A DNA stretch of 64,000 nt from an uncultured Prevotella sp. GTDB taxonomy: Bacteria > Bacteroidota > Bacteroidia > Bacteroidales > Bacteroidaceae. A program made the position numbers and the translations under genes. This document shows, piece after piece, positions 1 through 8,370 of the stretch. The notes under the pieces were generated by a model that was given only the letters and a program-made list of their open reading frames with translations, was not told where the DNA came from and did no database searches. The DNA lies in contig CAAGKM010000006.1 in NCBI GenBank assembly GCA_900770395.1, positions 1-64,000 of the forward strand, given 5' to 3'. Numbering within the stretch: position 1 is the first letter of the stretch; every line of letters starts with the position of its first letter.

Positions 1-269
1 AACTCCTCGAGCGACTTCACGCCCTTGGTGTCGAGCGTGTAGCGGAAGTAGCCCAGTCCCTTGATGTGGACGCTCTTGCCCTGCGACATGCGGGTGTGCA
101 TCACTCCCGATATGTCGCCAAGCACTGCCTGAACGTCTGAGTTGCTTACTGTGGAGATCTTTGCCAGATCCTTGGCGATTGTCTCCGTCTCTACAGGTTT
201 GCCCTGCACGATAGCACGGGGATAATATACCCCCTGCTTCTCATTGAACATTTTCTTCCAGAATGGCAT
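1..269 (-). CDS. HU-family DNA-binding protein, 3' end cut by window edge
   Basis: Reading leftwards from ATG at 269 gives MPFWKKMFNEKQGVYYPRAI and about 89 residues in all before the window ends. It includes the HU-HIG pattern of Bacteroidetes HU-like proteins: a segment around IAKDLAKISTVSNSDVQAVL, then KSVHIKGLGYFRYTL, matching the HU beta-arm entry. HU-like proteins bend and bind DNA as dimers in the nucleoid. The C-terminal portion is outside the window, so length and arm residues cannot be judged. It lies downstream of the fimbrillin gene on the same strand, separated by a tandem repeat array. Family call is seen in sequence; its role is inferred from the family. Confidence 0.8.
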   Translation of the reverse strand, partial: MPFWKKMFNEKQGVYYPRAIVQGKPVETETIAKDLAKISTVSNSDVQAVLGDISGVMHTRMSQGKSVHIKGLGYFRYTLDTKGVKSLEE

Positions 270-321
270 AATGTCAATTTTTTTTAGAGTTGTTGATAAT
301 ATTGGTTTTATGTCCGTTTTC

Positions 322-409
322 CCTTGTCGCTGACTTGAGCGTTCCTTGTCGCTGACTTGAGCGCTTCTTGTCGCTGACTCGAGCGCTCCTTGTCGCTGAC
401 TCGGGAAAA
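322..409. repeat. Tandem array 1: four 22-bp units
   Basis: Four consecutive 22-bp units start at 322, 344, 366 and 388. The core TTGTCGCTGACTYGAGCG is nearly invariant in the first three units and decays in the fourth. The array is followed at once by CGGCTTTTTTCC (411-422), the same 12 bases that follow another 22-bp array near 47331. It sits between the fimbrillin stop and the HU start. Confidence 0.9.
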
Positions 410-460
410 GCGGCTTTTTTCCTTGTTTTTGTCCCTTTGCGCCGTATGGCGCCTTTTGTG

Positions 461-2152
461 CTATTTTTTTACCAGCGCTGGGAGCGTTCCGCCGGCTGGA
501 ATCTCGTACTTGTAATCTGAGTATCCTGCGTTGGTGAGCGCTTCGTTCATACCCTTCACAGCGTCAGCCCAAGTCTTACCATCGGTGCCGTCCACATTGA
601 CGGTGGTGTCGGTCATGCCTGACTCCAGATGACCTATACCTGCCGTGACGTCAGTTGCAGCCCAATAGCAGGCTGTGCTTGCTCCAGATAGAAGTTGCGC
701 CATAACGCCGCCTGCGTACTGTGGAGTGTCATTGAACGTGAATGTGCAGTTGGAATAGCAGGCAAGCATCGTGCCATTTTCCATGGCTCCGCATACACCT
801 CCGATGGTGCCGTTTTGTTTCGATGTCTCCGCTGTTCCGCTGAAATAGCATGCGGTGATTTTGATGTCACTGGCATTTACGCTGGTTTCGCCAACCACTC
901 CGCCTACGTTCTGGTAGCCTTTCACTTTGCTGTCGCCGCTCACCCCGCAGTAGGATATGCTGCCGTTGTCAATAGATCCCACCACGCAACCCACAATGAA
1001 TCCGCCTGTTACATTGGCGGAATATAGCTTTAGGTTCTTAATCTCGCCACTCTTCTCAGTGCTTCCCAGTATGGTTATAAAGCCAATCATTATGGCACTA
1101 CTGCTCTTACTGATGTTGAGGTTGTATATGGTGTGCCCGTTGCCGTTGAACACTCCGGTGAACCCGTTGAAGGTATTTCCTACCGGCGTCCAGTTGTTTG
1201 TGGCGTTTTCGCCGTCAGTGGGCAAGTAGATGTCGTTCTCAAGCGTGCATGATGTTGACAGGTCGGTCTTTGTCGCCGCTGCCCACGCCCTCAGTCCCTT
1301 GTCGTCGTAGACGTGGTACACTCCATCGTTGTCCACATAGTATGACGAGCCCACCTTGAACGTCCTGTATTGTCCAGGTGTGAGGCCATTGAGTGTCGTT
1401 GAGTTGATGGTGAATGTCTTGCTGCCTATCTTGCCCTTGATATACACTCCTTCTTCCACTTTCCCCGGGTTTACGATGAGGCGGTATTTCCAGTTCTCCG
1501 CCTTGTATGGAGTACAGTTGATGCTGTTGGTGAAGTCCACCTCCACAGGCGCCACAATCTCGGCGAGCGCCATGCGGTGGGTCAGCTTGAATGAGAGCTT
1601 CAACGTGCCGCCATCATCGGTGGCTGTGCCCTTGGCGGTCATCAGGTCGCTTTGGGTGTAGTTATCATTTTCGTTCTGGTTCTCAAACACTACCCAGTCG
1701 CTGATGAGGTTCTCGAAGAATTTATTGTCTTTGTCGGCGGCACTGTTCATATTAGCTTGATTAATTATATAAATCGCTTCACTATCCTTCGGATAGGGAT
1801 AATAGAGGAAGTACTTGTCGCCATCGGCTGCATCGATTTCCGTGCCATTCTCCGGCTTCCATGTCAACTTGCCGTTCTCCTCGCTTGCTGTGAGCTTCAC
1901 GTTTTTGGCTTTAAGGGTGCCGCCGTTCACGATATACAGTCCGCACTCGTCGCCTGCCTCGAACCTCGTGCGGTAGCCTTCCTCCACGGCACGTGTCGCC
2001 TCATCGCCGCCGTATCCGCCGTCAGTGATCTCAAACTCTATTGGTGTTGCCTCGGGTGCGGCATCCTGCTGCAGGTCATCGTCCTGCGAGCAGGCGGCGA
2101 GAGTCGTCATCACCGCTGCGAGAGCCATATAGAATAATGTCTTTGTCTTCAT
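461..2152 (-). CDS. Fimbrillin-family lipoprotein with GLUG repeats
   Basis: 563 residues from the ATG at 2152, chosen because it begins a clean lipoprotein signal peptide (MKTKTLFYMALAAVMTTLAAC) with lipobox LAAC, so the cysteine should be lipidated and the protein surface exposed. An alternative ATG lies three codons upstream at 2161. The N-terminal half (EATRA, then FEAGDECGLYIVNGG, then YFLYYPYP, then LKLSFKLTHRMALAEI) matches Mfa/fimbrillin-like domains that build or decorate Bacteroidales fimbriae. The C-terminal 250 residues hold GLUG-type repeats (FTGVFNGNGHTIYNL, GGVVGE, GGVCGA), which are common in surface adhesins. A 54-aa small protein gene precedes it by 28 bases, so the two are probably one transcript. 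Role in adhesion is inferred from family. Confidence 0.85.
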   Translation of the reverse strand: MKTKTLFYMALAAVMTTLAACSQDDDLQQDAAPEATPIEFEITDGGYGGDEATRAVEEGYRTRFEAGDECGLYIVNGGTLKAKNVKLTASEENGKLTWKPENGTEIDAADGDKYFLYYPYPKDSEAIYIINQANMNSAADKDNKFFENLISDWVVFENQNENDNYTQSDLMTAKGTATDDGGTLKLSFKLTHRMALAEIVAPVEVDFTNSINCTPYKAENWKYRLIVNPGKVEEGVYIKGKIGSKTFTINSTTLNGLTPGQYRTFKVGSSYYVDNDGVYHVYDDKGLRAWAAATKTDLSTSCTLENDIYLPTDGENATNNWTPVGNTFNGFTGVFNGNGHTIYNLNISKSSSAIMIGFITILGSTEKSGEIKNLKLYSANVTGGFIVGCVVGSIDNGSISYCGVSGDSKVKGYQNVGGVVGETSVNASDIKITACYFSGTAETSKQNGTIGGVCGAMENGTMLACYSNCTFTFNDTPQYAGGVMAQLLSGASTACYWAATDVTAGIGHLESGMTDTTVNVDGTDGKTWADAVKGMNEALTNAGYSDYKYEIPAGGTLPALVKK

Positions 2153-2180
2153 CTTTGTCATTGTTATATTGTTAATACTA

Positions 2181-2345
2181 TTAATCCCAATCCCAGTCTT
2201 CAGAACCTCCATTGCCCCACTCATCGCTTTGGGGACCGCTAATTTCGGGATCGCCAGGGCTTCCTGCGAGGATGCTCGTGGTCTCCACCTCAATCACTTC
2301 CATACTCGGCTTCACGTATGGCTTTCGTCTCTTATTCTCTGTCAT
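2181..2345 (-). CDS. 54-aa small protein upstream of fimbrillin gene
   Basis: ATG at 2345 and TAA at 2181-2183 encode 54 residues beginning MTENKRRKPYVKPSMEVIEV. A basic N-terminus with KP repeats is followed by alternating V/E residues, then SILAGSPGDPE, and an acidic Gly/Trp-rich tail ending EDWDWD. There is no signal peptide. The layout of a basic KPxxxV head, an LAGSP motif and an acidic glycine-rich tail is one I associate with short Bacteroidales proteins encoded next to fimbrillin or surface-protein genes; this is recall, not a search. The LAGS site loosely resembles a leader-cleavage site. Its function is unknown. Spacing to the fimbrillin start is 28 bases. Confidence 0.7.
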   Translation of the reverse strand: MTENKRRKPYVKPSMEVIEVETTSILAGSPGDPEISGPQSDEWGNGGSEDWDWD

Positions 2346-2410
2346 AATACATTTTGTTTTTAGTGTTTATTATTTTTTTGTAGAAGTTGCAGGTTTTGCC
2401 TTACGGCACA

Positions 2411-2468
2411 AGAAAAAGCGGCGATGTGCGCCGGGGCACGGAAAACCGCACTCCGGCACACATCGCCG
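2411..2468 (-). terminator. Long hairpin plus T-rich tract, terminator or attenuator
   Basis: A 16-bp inverted repeat (2419-2434 with 2453-2468, one G/T wobble) with an 18-base loop is followed on the minus strand by CTTTTTCT. It lies 73 bases upstream of the 54-aa gene start and downstream of the minus promoter box at 2571-2578. It could therefore be an attenuator in the leader of the fimbrillin operon, or the terminator of the upstream FAD gene. Confidence 0.6.
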
Positions 2469-2483
2469 GTAAACATGAAAATA

Positions 2484-2507
2484 CCCTCCCGAGGCTATTC
2501 GGGGGGG
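2484..2507 (-). other. Second GC-rich leader hairpin
   Basis: CCCTCCCGA (2484-2492) pairs with TCGGGGGGG (2499-2507) around a 6-base loop, with one G-T pair. It stands just upstream, in the minus-strand sense, of the larger hairpin at 2419-2468, so the leader carries two stable hairpins in series. Confidence 0.55.
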
Positions 2508-2570
2508 TAGTACGAGAGGGTCAATATTTTGTTTATGCTTTTATTTTGCATTTAGGTATTGTTTTGCCGA

Positions 2571-2578
2571 CAAAGGTA
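2571..2578 (-). promoter_or_regulatory. Bacteroidetes -7 box (TACCTTTG) for fimbrillin operon
   Basis: TACCTTTG on the minus strand matches TAnnTTTG. Transcription would start near 2563, giving a leader of more than 200 bases that includes both hairpins before the 54-aa gene. No clear -33 TTTG at the usual spacing was identified. Confidence 0.5.
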
Positions 2579-2649
2579 AGCATAAAAATCAAGAATGGAG
2601 CAGGATGAGCGGAGAATTTTTGCGCACGGCTGCTTTTTTAACGTTATTT

Positions 2650-4221
2650 TTACTTTGCCGCCGCCATGTATTCGGCGCATGAGTCGGCGCAGCGCTCGCC
2701 GTCGATGCCTGCGCTCACGATGCCGCCGGCATAGCCTGCGCCCTCGCCGCAGGGGAACAGTCCGCTCACTGTGACGTGCATCAGCGTCTCGGGAGAGCGG
2801 ACGATGCGCACGGGCGACGATGTGCGTGTCTCGGTGGCTATCATCAGTGCCTCGTTGGTGAGGAAGCCGTGGCTCATCTTTCCAAACTTCCTGAAGCCTT
2901 CCTGCAGGCGGCCGGCAATCTGCTGGGGCAGCCAGAAGTGTAGGGGAGAGGATATCAGACCGGGCGCGTAGCTGCTCTTGGGCAGGTCGTATGACAGCCG
3001 GCGGTTCACGAAGTCCGCCATGCGCTGCGCCGGGGCTGTCTGCTTCATGTTGCCCTGCTGCCAGCAGTCGCGCTCTATCTGTTCCTGCCACTGCATGATG
3101 CGCAGCGGACTGTCGCCGGGAATATCCTCGGGACGTGTCTCCACCACCATGCCGCTGTTGCTCCACTGACCGCCACGGTTGCTGGGGCTCATGCCGTTTA
3201 CTACGATTTGCTGAGGACCCGTGGCGGCAGGAATCACAAAGCCGCCGGGACACATGCAGAACGAATACACTCCGCGTCCGTCGACCTGAGTGACAAACGA
3301 ATATTCGGCGGCAGGCAGATATTTGCCGCGTCCTTGGCGCGAGTGGTACTGTATGCTGTCTATGAGCGCCGACGGATGCTCAAGGCGCACGCCCACTGCA
3401 ATGCCCTTTGCCTCAATCTCAATCTTGGCGGTGTGCAGATAGCGGTAGACGTCACGCGCGCTGTGGCCCGTGGCAAGTATCACCGGCCCGCGGTAGGTCT
3501 CCTCGCCGCCCGTGAGCAGGTTGGTACACTCAACGCCCACCACGGTGTTGCCGCTGAGAATCAGGCGGTCCATCCGTGTCTGGTGATGCACCTCGCCGCC
3601 GCAGCGGATAATGGTGTTGCGCATGTTCTCAATCACCCGCGGCAGCTTGTCGGTGCCTATGTGAGGGTGCGCGTCGGCGAGGATTGCCGTAGATGCTCCG
3701 TGCTGGCAGAACACGTTGAGAATCTTCTCCGTGCTGCCGCGCTTCTTGCTTCGGGTGTATAGCTTGCCGTCGCTGTATGCGCCTGCTCCTCCCTCGCCAA
3801 AACAGTAGTTGCTCTCGCCGTCCACCTTCTGCGTCTTGGTGATGGCGCTGAGGTCGAGCTTGCGCTGGCGCACGTCCTTGCCGCGCTCTATCACAATGGG
3901 GCGCAGTCCGCGCTCAATGAGGCGGAGCGATGCAAAGAGTCCGCCAGGACCTTCGCCCACCACAATCACGCGCGGACGGTCGTGCACATCGTGATACTCC
4001 GTCGGCGTGTACTCGTCATCAGCAGGAATCTCGTTTACGTAAACCCTCACCTTGAGGTTTACAAACACCTGCCTCTGCCGCGCGTCGATGCTGCGCTTCA
4101 GTATCCTCACGGCGTTCACGGTGCGGGTGTCAATGCCCTGCTCCCTGCCTATGTATTCCTTTATGTTGTTCTCGTTTGCCGCAATCTGTGGCAGCACTCT
4201 TATCTGAAATTCCTTAATCAT
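2650..4221 (-). CDS. FAD-dependent dehydrogenase, COG2509 type
   Basis: 523 residues. An N-terminal ~80-residue domain is followed by the dinucleotide-binding motif GEGPGGLFASLRLIERG (residues 89-105), with the acidic strand-end residue in VIERG (about 112). A second flavin-contacting motif, LFPCGEGAGYAGGIVSAGIDG, is near the C-terminus. Length and both motifs fit the uncharacterised flavoprotein dehydrogenases of COG2509, related to FixC/geranylgeranyl-reductase folds. Substrate is unknown. It is followed 304 bases later by the fimbrillin leader and preceded by palindromic repeat copy A, so it is probably transcribed alone. Start is the ATG at 4221 (MIKEFQIRVLPQIA), which begins the conserved N-terminal domain. 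Confidence 0.85.
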   Translation of the reverse strand: MIKEFQIRVLPQIAANENNIKEYIGREQGIDTRTVNAVRILKRSIDARQRQVFVNLKVRVYVNEIPADDEYTPTEYHDVHDRPRVIVVGEGPGGLFASLRLIERGLRPIVIERGKDVRQRKLDLSAITKTQKVDGESNYCFGEGGAGAYSDGKLYTRSKKRGSTEKILNVFCQHGASTAILADAHPHIGTDKLPRVIENMRNTIIRCGGEVHHQTRMDRLILSGNTVVGVECTNLLTGGEETYRGPVILATGHSARDVYRYLHTAKIEIEAKGIAVGVRLEHPSALIDSIQYHSRQGRGKYLPAAEYSFVTQVDGRGVYSFCMCPGGFVIPAATGPQQIVVNGMSPSNRGGQWSNSGMVVETRPEDIPGDSPLRIMQWQEQIERDCWQQGNMKQTAPAQRMADFVNRRLSYDLPKSSYAPGLISSPLHFWLPQQIAGRLQEGFRKFGKMSHGFLTNEALMIATETRTSSPVRIVRSPETLMHVTVSGLFPCGEGAGYAGGIVSAGIDGERCADSCAEYMAAAK

Positions 4222-4260
4222 CCTTCACTCTTCATTAACTTTGTTGATTTTCGGCTGTTC

Positions 4261-4350
4261 TTTTGGCACGGATTACACGGATTTAACACGGAGCCGGCGA
4301 TTTATATTTGGCGGTAGTCACAGTGTTTTCCGTGTAATCCGTGCCCAAAA
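4261..4350. repeat. Palindromic repeat, copy A (empty)
   Basis: Arm TTTTGGCACGGATTACACGGA at 4261-4281 is answered by its reverse complement at 4329-4350 (one extra G), with about 47 bases between. It is the short, gene-less form of the element that at 8371-8880 contains a GxxExxY gene. Confidence 0.85.
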
Positions 4351-4354
4351 ATAT

Positions 4355-6127
4355 TCATTCTTGGCTCATATCCGCCACCATTTTCCGATACATGCTGTAA
4401 ACGCGCTGGCGCGACACATATCCGCGGAAGTGGTTGTCGCCGTCCATCACTGGCAACAGGTCGGCGTGGGTGCGGTCGAATGTTGCCATTACGTCGGTCA
4501 TTGGGTCGCGCTCGCTCAGCACCGCGGCAGGCTCTGTCATCAGCTGCGACGCCTTGAAGTGGTGGTAAAGCTCGGTGCGGAACACCACGCGGCGAATCTT
4601 CACGATGTCAATCTCGCCGAGCAGGTTGCCGGCGGCATCGAGCACGGGCAGGATAGAGTTCTTGCTTTTTGTCACCTTATTTATAATAGTGCCCAGCTCC
4701 ATGTCGGGCGATATGATGGTGTAGCGCTTTTCGATGACGCTCTCAAGGCTCATCAGCGTGAGGATTGAGCTGTCGGTGTGGTGGGTGAGCAGCTTGCCCT
4801 GGCGTGCCAGCCGCATGGCGTAGATGCTGTGGGGCTCGAAGATGCTGATGGTGAGATAGGCGCTAACCGACACTATCATGAGCGGCATGAACAGGCTGTA
4901 GCCTCCCGTTAGCTCGGCAATGAGAAACACTCCCGTCAATGGAGCGTGCATCACTCCCGACATCACTCCAGCCATGCCGAGCAGGGCGAAGTTCTTTTCG
5001 GGCAGATAGGTGCCGAAGTTGTATTCGTTCCAGATGCGTGAGAAGAGAAAGCCCGTGAAACAGCCGATAAAGAGGCTTGGCGCAAACGTACCGCCGCAGC
5101 CGCCTGCGCCGTTGGTGGCTGATGTCGCCACAACCTTGGTGAGGATAACCAAGGCGATGTAGATGAGCAGCAGCGATGTGCTGTCGGCAAAGAGCGAGCG
5201 GTTCATCACCGAGCTCCAGTCGGTCTGTGTGCTGCCGTTGAGCAGGATGTTTATGTCGTGATAGCCCTCGCCGTAGAGCGACGGGAAGAGGAATATCAGC
5301 GAGCTGAGCACCAGACCGCCTGCCGCCAACTTAACGTAGGGACGGTCGGCAAATCGCTGGAAAAATCCCTCGCACACGCCCATCATGCGGATGAAATAAA
5401 GGCTTATCAGTCCGCAGGCAACGCCAAGGAGCACGTAGCCGGGCACGCGGTCGAGCCCCCAGTAGGAGTCGAGGTGGAATGCAAACAGGGCAGTGTCGCC
5501 GCTGAAGATGTAGGTGAAGCACGTTGCGGTGACGCACGACACGAGGATTGGCAGAAGCGACGCCATGGTCAGGTTAATCATCAGCACCTCAAGCGTGAAC
5601 ACCAGTCCGGCAATAGGAGCCTTGAAAATGCCGGCAATGGCTCCTGCCGCACCGCAGCCCACAAGCATCATCAGCTGTTTGTTGTCGAGACGTAACACAC
5701 GGCCCAAGTTGCTGCCGATGGCGCTGCCCGTGAGCACGATAGGAGCCTCGGCTCCCACCGAGCCGCCAAAACCGATGGTGATGGCGGACGCTATCACCGA
5801 CGACCAGCAGTTGTGTGCTTTCAGCCTGCTCTTGTTGCTGCTGATGGCGTAGAGTATTCGCGTGATGCCGTGGCTTATGTTGTCCTTCACCACGTAGCGC
5901 ACAAAGAGCGAGGTGATGTATATTCCCACCACGGGGAACACAAGATACAGCACGTTGGCGCTGCCCTTTGCAAACGAGCTGGTGAGCAGCGTTTGGATAA
6001 GGTGTATCAAGCCGTGGAGTACGTATGCCGCCACGGCTGAGAAGAAGCCGATGATGAGCGCAAGGATTACGAAGAACACCTTGTCGCTGACGTTGGCTTT
6101 GCGCCATTCAAAAAATCGTTCTATCAT
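4355..6127 (-). CDS. ClC-family chloride channel/transporter with CBS domains
   Basis: 590 residues, about ten or more hydrophobic helices and then a C-terminal CBS pair (about 455-590, containing MELGTIINKV and DPMTDVMATFDRT). ClC signatures are present: GSVGAEAP at 122-129, with E127 at the gating-glutamate position; GCGAAGAIAGIFKAPIAG around 158-174; and GAGGCGGTFAPSLFIG in the second half. At the position of the internal proton glutamate of E. coli ClcA (second E of IIEEM) it has valine (TLEVL, V181), as in ClC channels. It therefore may conduct passively rather than exchange chloride for protons. It lies 3 bases downstream of the Sua5/YrdC gene, probably co-transcribed. Confidence 0.92.
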   Translation of the reverse strand: MIERFFEWRKANVSDKVFFVILALIIGFFSAVAAYVLHGLIHLIQTLLTSSFAKGSANVLYLVFPVVGIYITSLFVRYVVKDNISHGITRILYAISSNKSRLKAHNCWSSVIASAITIGFGGSVGAEAPIVLTGSAIGSNLGRVLRLDNKQLMMLVGCGAAGAIAGIFKAPIAGLVFTLEVLMINLTMASLLPILVSCVTATCFTYIFSGDTALFAFHLDSYWGLDRVPGYVLLGVACGLISLYFIRMMGVCEGFFQRFADRPYVKLAAGGLVLSSLIFLFPSLYGEGYHDINILLNGSTQTDWSSVMNRSLFADSTSLLLIYIALVILTKVVATSATNGAGGCGGTFAPSLFIGCFTGFLFSRIWNEYNFGTYLPEKNFALLGMAGVMSGVMHAPLTGVFLIAELTGGYSLFMPLMIVSVSAYLTISIFEPHSIYAMRLARQGKLLTHHTDSSILTLMSLESVIEKRYTIISPDMELGTIINKVTKSKNSILPVLDAAGNLLGEIDIVKIRRVVFRTELYHHFKASQLMTEPAAVLSERDPMTDVMATFDRTHADLLPVMDGDNHFRGYVSRQRVYSMYRKMVADMSQE

Positions 6128-6130
6128 TTA

Positions 6131-6700
6131 CTATTTTCTTATTATTTCCACTTCGCCGCCCATTCCAAGCTTGATGATGCTCGACGGCTTGTGGGGAAGA
6201 TGCTCCTGACGGCGGGTGAAGCAAACATAGTCCACCGCCTCGATTATCTCGGGCGCGATGTCGCGGTAGTTCTGTGCCGTGGGCTCGCCGCTGATGTTTG
6301 CCGATGTGGAGACGATTGCTTTCTGGAAACGGTAGCACAGCTCTTTAGAGAATGCCTCTTTTGTGATGCGCAGGGCTATCGAACCGTCGTCGGCAATGAG
6401 GTTTTCTGCTAAGTTTACCGCTCCGTCGAGGATTACCGTTGTGGGCTTGTCGGCGCAGTCGAGAAGCTGCCATGCCACCTCGGGTACCTGACGAACGTAA
6501 CGCTGCAGGCGACCGTCGCTGTCCACCAGGCAAATCAGTGCCTTCGAGTCGTCTCTCTGCTTTATCTTATACACCCGTGCCACAGCCTCGGCGTTTGTGG
6601 CATCGCAGCCTATTCCCCACACCGTGTCGGTGGGGTAGAGTATCACTCCTCCCTTTCGCAGCACTTCCACTGCATTCTTTATGTCTTCCTGTTGTGTCAT
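6131..6700 (-). CDS. Sua5/YrdC-type threonylcarbamoyl-AMP synthase
   Basis: 189 residues with the family motif GGVILYPTDTVWGIGCDATN and KIKQRDDSKALICLV, followed by STSANISGEPTA near the C-terminus. Proteins of this fold (TsaC/Sua5/YciO) make L-threonylcarbamoyl-AMP from threonine, bicarbonate and ATP for the t6A37 tRNA modification. This is the short single-domain form without the Sua5 C-terminal domain. YciO-like paralogues share these motifs, so the exact subfamily is not settled. It is the first gene of a likely two-gene transcript with the ClC gene 3 bases downstream. Confidence 0.88.
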   Translation of the reverse strand: MTQQEDIKNAVEVLRKGGVILYPTDTVWGIGCDATNAEAVARVYKIKQRDDSKALICLVDSDGRLQRYVRQVPEVAWQLLDCADKPTTVILDGAVNLAENLIADDGSIALRITKEAFSKELCYRFQKAIVSTSANISGEPTAQNYRDIAPEIIEAVDYVCFTRRQEHLPHKPSSIIKLGMGGEVEIIRK

Positions 6701-6720
6701 ATTTCTTCACTTATTTTTGA

Positions 6721-6787
6721 GGCACGGATTTCACGGATTATCACTGAGCTGCGCCAGCCTCCGTGTTTCTTCCGTGTAATCCGTGCC
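6721..6787. repeat. Palindromic repeat, copy B (empty)
   Basis: Left arm GGCACGGATTTCACGGATTA (6721-6740), right arm TCCGTGTAATCCGTGCC (6771-6787). Between them is CACTGAGCTGCGC (6742-6754), whose reverse complement recurs at 8847-8859 in gene-bearing copy C. It lies between prfC and the Sua5 gene. Confidence 0.85.
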
Positions 6788-6792
6788 AAAAT

Positions 6793-8361
6793 TTAGAATT
6801 CACTTGTGAAATGGAACTTTATGTGCTTGAAGTCCTCCTGCGCCATTGACAATACATAGCCGCTGTCGGCAAGGAATACGTCGCGGCCGTCCTTGTCCTT
6901 AGCCATGTACTGGTATTTGCGCTTCTTGAAATTGTCAAGCTCGGCTTCGTCATCGCTCTCTATCCAGCACGCCTTGTAGAGGTGTATCGGCTCCCAGCGG
7001 CACTTGGCGTTGTATTCGTTTTCCAAGCGGTACTGGATAACCTCAAACTGCAGCTGTCCCACTGTGCCGATAATCTTGCGGCCGTTGAACTGGTTGACAA
7101 ACATCTGCGCCACACCTTCGTCCATGAGCTGGTCGATGCCCTTCTGCAGTTGCTTTGCCTTCATCGGGTCGTCGTTTTCAATGTATTTGAACATCTCGGG
7201 CGAGAAGCTCGGCAGACCGCGGAAGTGCAGCTGCTCTCCCTCGGTGAGCGTGTCGCCAATCTTGAATATGCCGTTGTCGGGCAGACCAACGATGTCGCCC
7301 GGCCAAGCCTCTTCGATGGTGCTCTTACGCTGTGCCATGAACTGCGTGGGCGATGAGAAGCGCACAGTCTTGCCGTTTCGCACGTGCAGGTAGGGCTGGT
7401 TGCGCACGAACTTGCCGCTGCACACCTTGCAGAAGGCGATGCACGAGCGGTGGTTGGGGTCGATGTTGGCTGTTATCTTGAATATGAAGCCTGTGAACTT
7501 TGGCTCCTCGGGGCTTACCTCACGCTCCTCTGCCTTGGTGGGCTTGGGACTTGGGGCAATCTCCACAAAACAGTTGAGCAGCTCCTGCACGCCGAAGTTG
7601 TTGAGCGCAGAACCGAAGAACACGGGTGCCACCTCGGCTGTGCGGTAGGTCTCTACGTCGAACTCGGGATAAACTCCGTCCACCAGCTCAAGGTCTTCGC
7701 GCAGCTTCTCTGCATCCTGTTCGCCCACGTGGCGGTCGAGTTCCTCGCTGTCGATGTTCACCTCTACCTTCTCTGTCACTCGCTGCTTGTCGGGAGTGAA
7801 CAGGTCGAGCTTGTTCTCATATATATTATATACGCCCTTAAACTTCTGTCCCTGGTTGATAGGCCACGACAGCGGACGGACTTTTATGCCCAGCTCCTGT
7901 TCCAACTCGTCGAGCAGGTCAAACGGGTCGCGTCCCTCGCGGTCCATCTTGTTGATGAAGATAATCACGGGAGTGTTGCGCATACGGCACACGTTCATCA
8001 GTTTGCGTGTCTGGGTCTCCACACCCTTTGCGCTGTCCACCACGATTATCGCCGAGTCCACGGCGGTCAGTGTGCGGAAGGTGTCTTCGGCAAAGTCCTG
8101 GTGTCCCGGAGTGTCGAGGATGTTCACCTTGTAGTCCCTGTAGTCAAACTCCATCACCGATGTGCTCACCGATATACCGCGCTGTTTCTCTATCTCCATC
8201 CAGTCGCTGGTGGCGGTCTTCTTTATCTTGTTGCTCTTTACGGCTCCCGCCACCTGTATCTGTCCTCCAAACAGCAGGAACTTCTCAGTCAGTGTGGTCT
8301 TACCGGCGTCAGGGTGCGATATTATTGCAAATGTGCGTCTTCTTTCTATTTCCTTATTCAT
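6793..8361 (-). CDS. prfC: Peptide chain release factor 3
   Basis: 522 residues from ATG at 8361 (MNKEIERRRTFAIISHPDAG). An earlier in-frame start would add a tail encoded by the repeat and is rejected. Translational GTPase motifs are present: SHPDAGKTTLTEKFL (P-loop, about 15-29), the switch segment with RGISVSTSVMEFDY, DTPGHQDF, and INKMDREG. The C-terminal region (PTQFMAQRKSTIEEAWPGDIVGLPD, then VGQLQFEV) is typical of RF3 rather than EF-G. RF3 recycles RF1/RF2 from the ribosome after termination. Length is normal. The gene stands alone between two palindromic repeat copies. Confidence 0.96.
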   Translation of the reverse strand: MNKEIERRRTFAIISHPDAGKTTLTEKFLLFGGQIQVAGAVKSNKIKKTATSDWMEIEKQRGISVSTSVMEFDYRDYKVNILDTPGHQDFAEDTFRTLTAVDSAIIVVDSAKGVETQTRKLMNVCRMRNTPVIIFINKMDREGRDPFDLLDELEQELGIKVRPLSWPINQGQKFKGVYNIYENKLDLFTPDKQRVTEKVEVNIDSEELDRHVGEQDAEKLREDLELVDGVYPEFDVETYRTAEVAPVFFGSALNNFGVQELLNCFVEIAPSPKPTKAEEREVSPEEPKFTGFIFKITANIDPNHRSCIAFCKVCSGKFVRNQPYLHVRNGKTVRFSSPTQFMAQRKSTIEEAWPGDIVGLPDNGIFKIGDTLTEGEQLHFRGLPSFSPEMFKYIENDDPMKAKQLQKGIDQLMDEGVAQMFVNQFNGRKIIGTVGQLQFEVIQYRLENEYNAKCRWEPIHLYKACWIESDDEAELDNFKKRKYQYMAKDKDGRDVFLADSGYVLSMAQEDFKHIKFHFTSEF

Positions 8362-8370
8362 TTCTTTTCT

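Noticed and set aside
461..2293. Longer 610-residue form of the fimbrillin protein
   Set aside because: The extra N-terminus covers the 54-aa gene in another frame and would bury the lipoprotein signal peptide.
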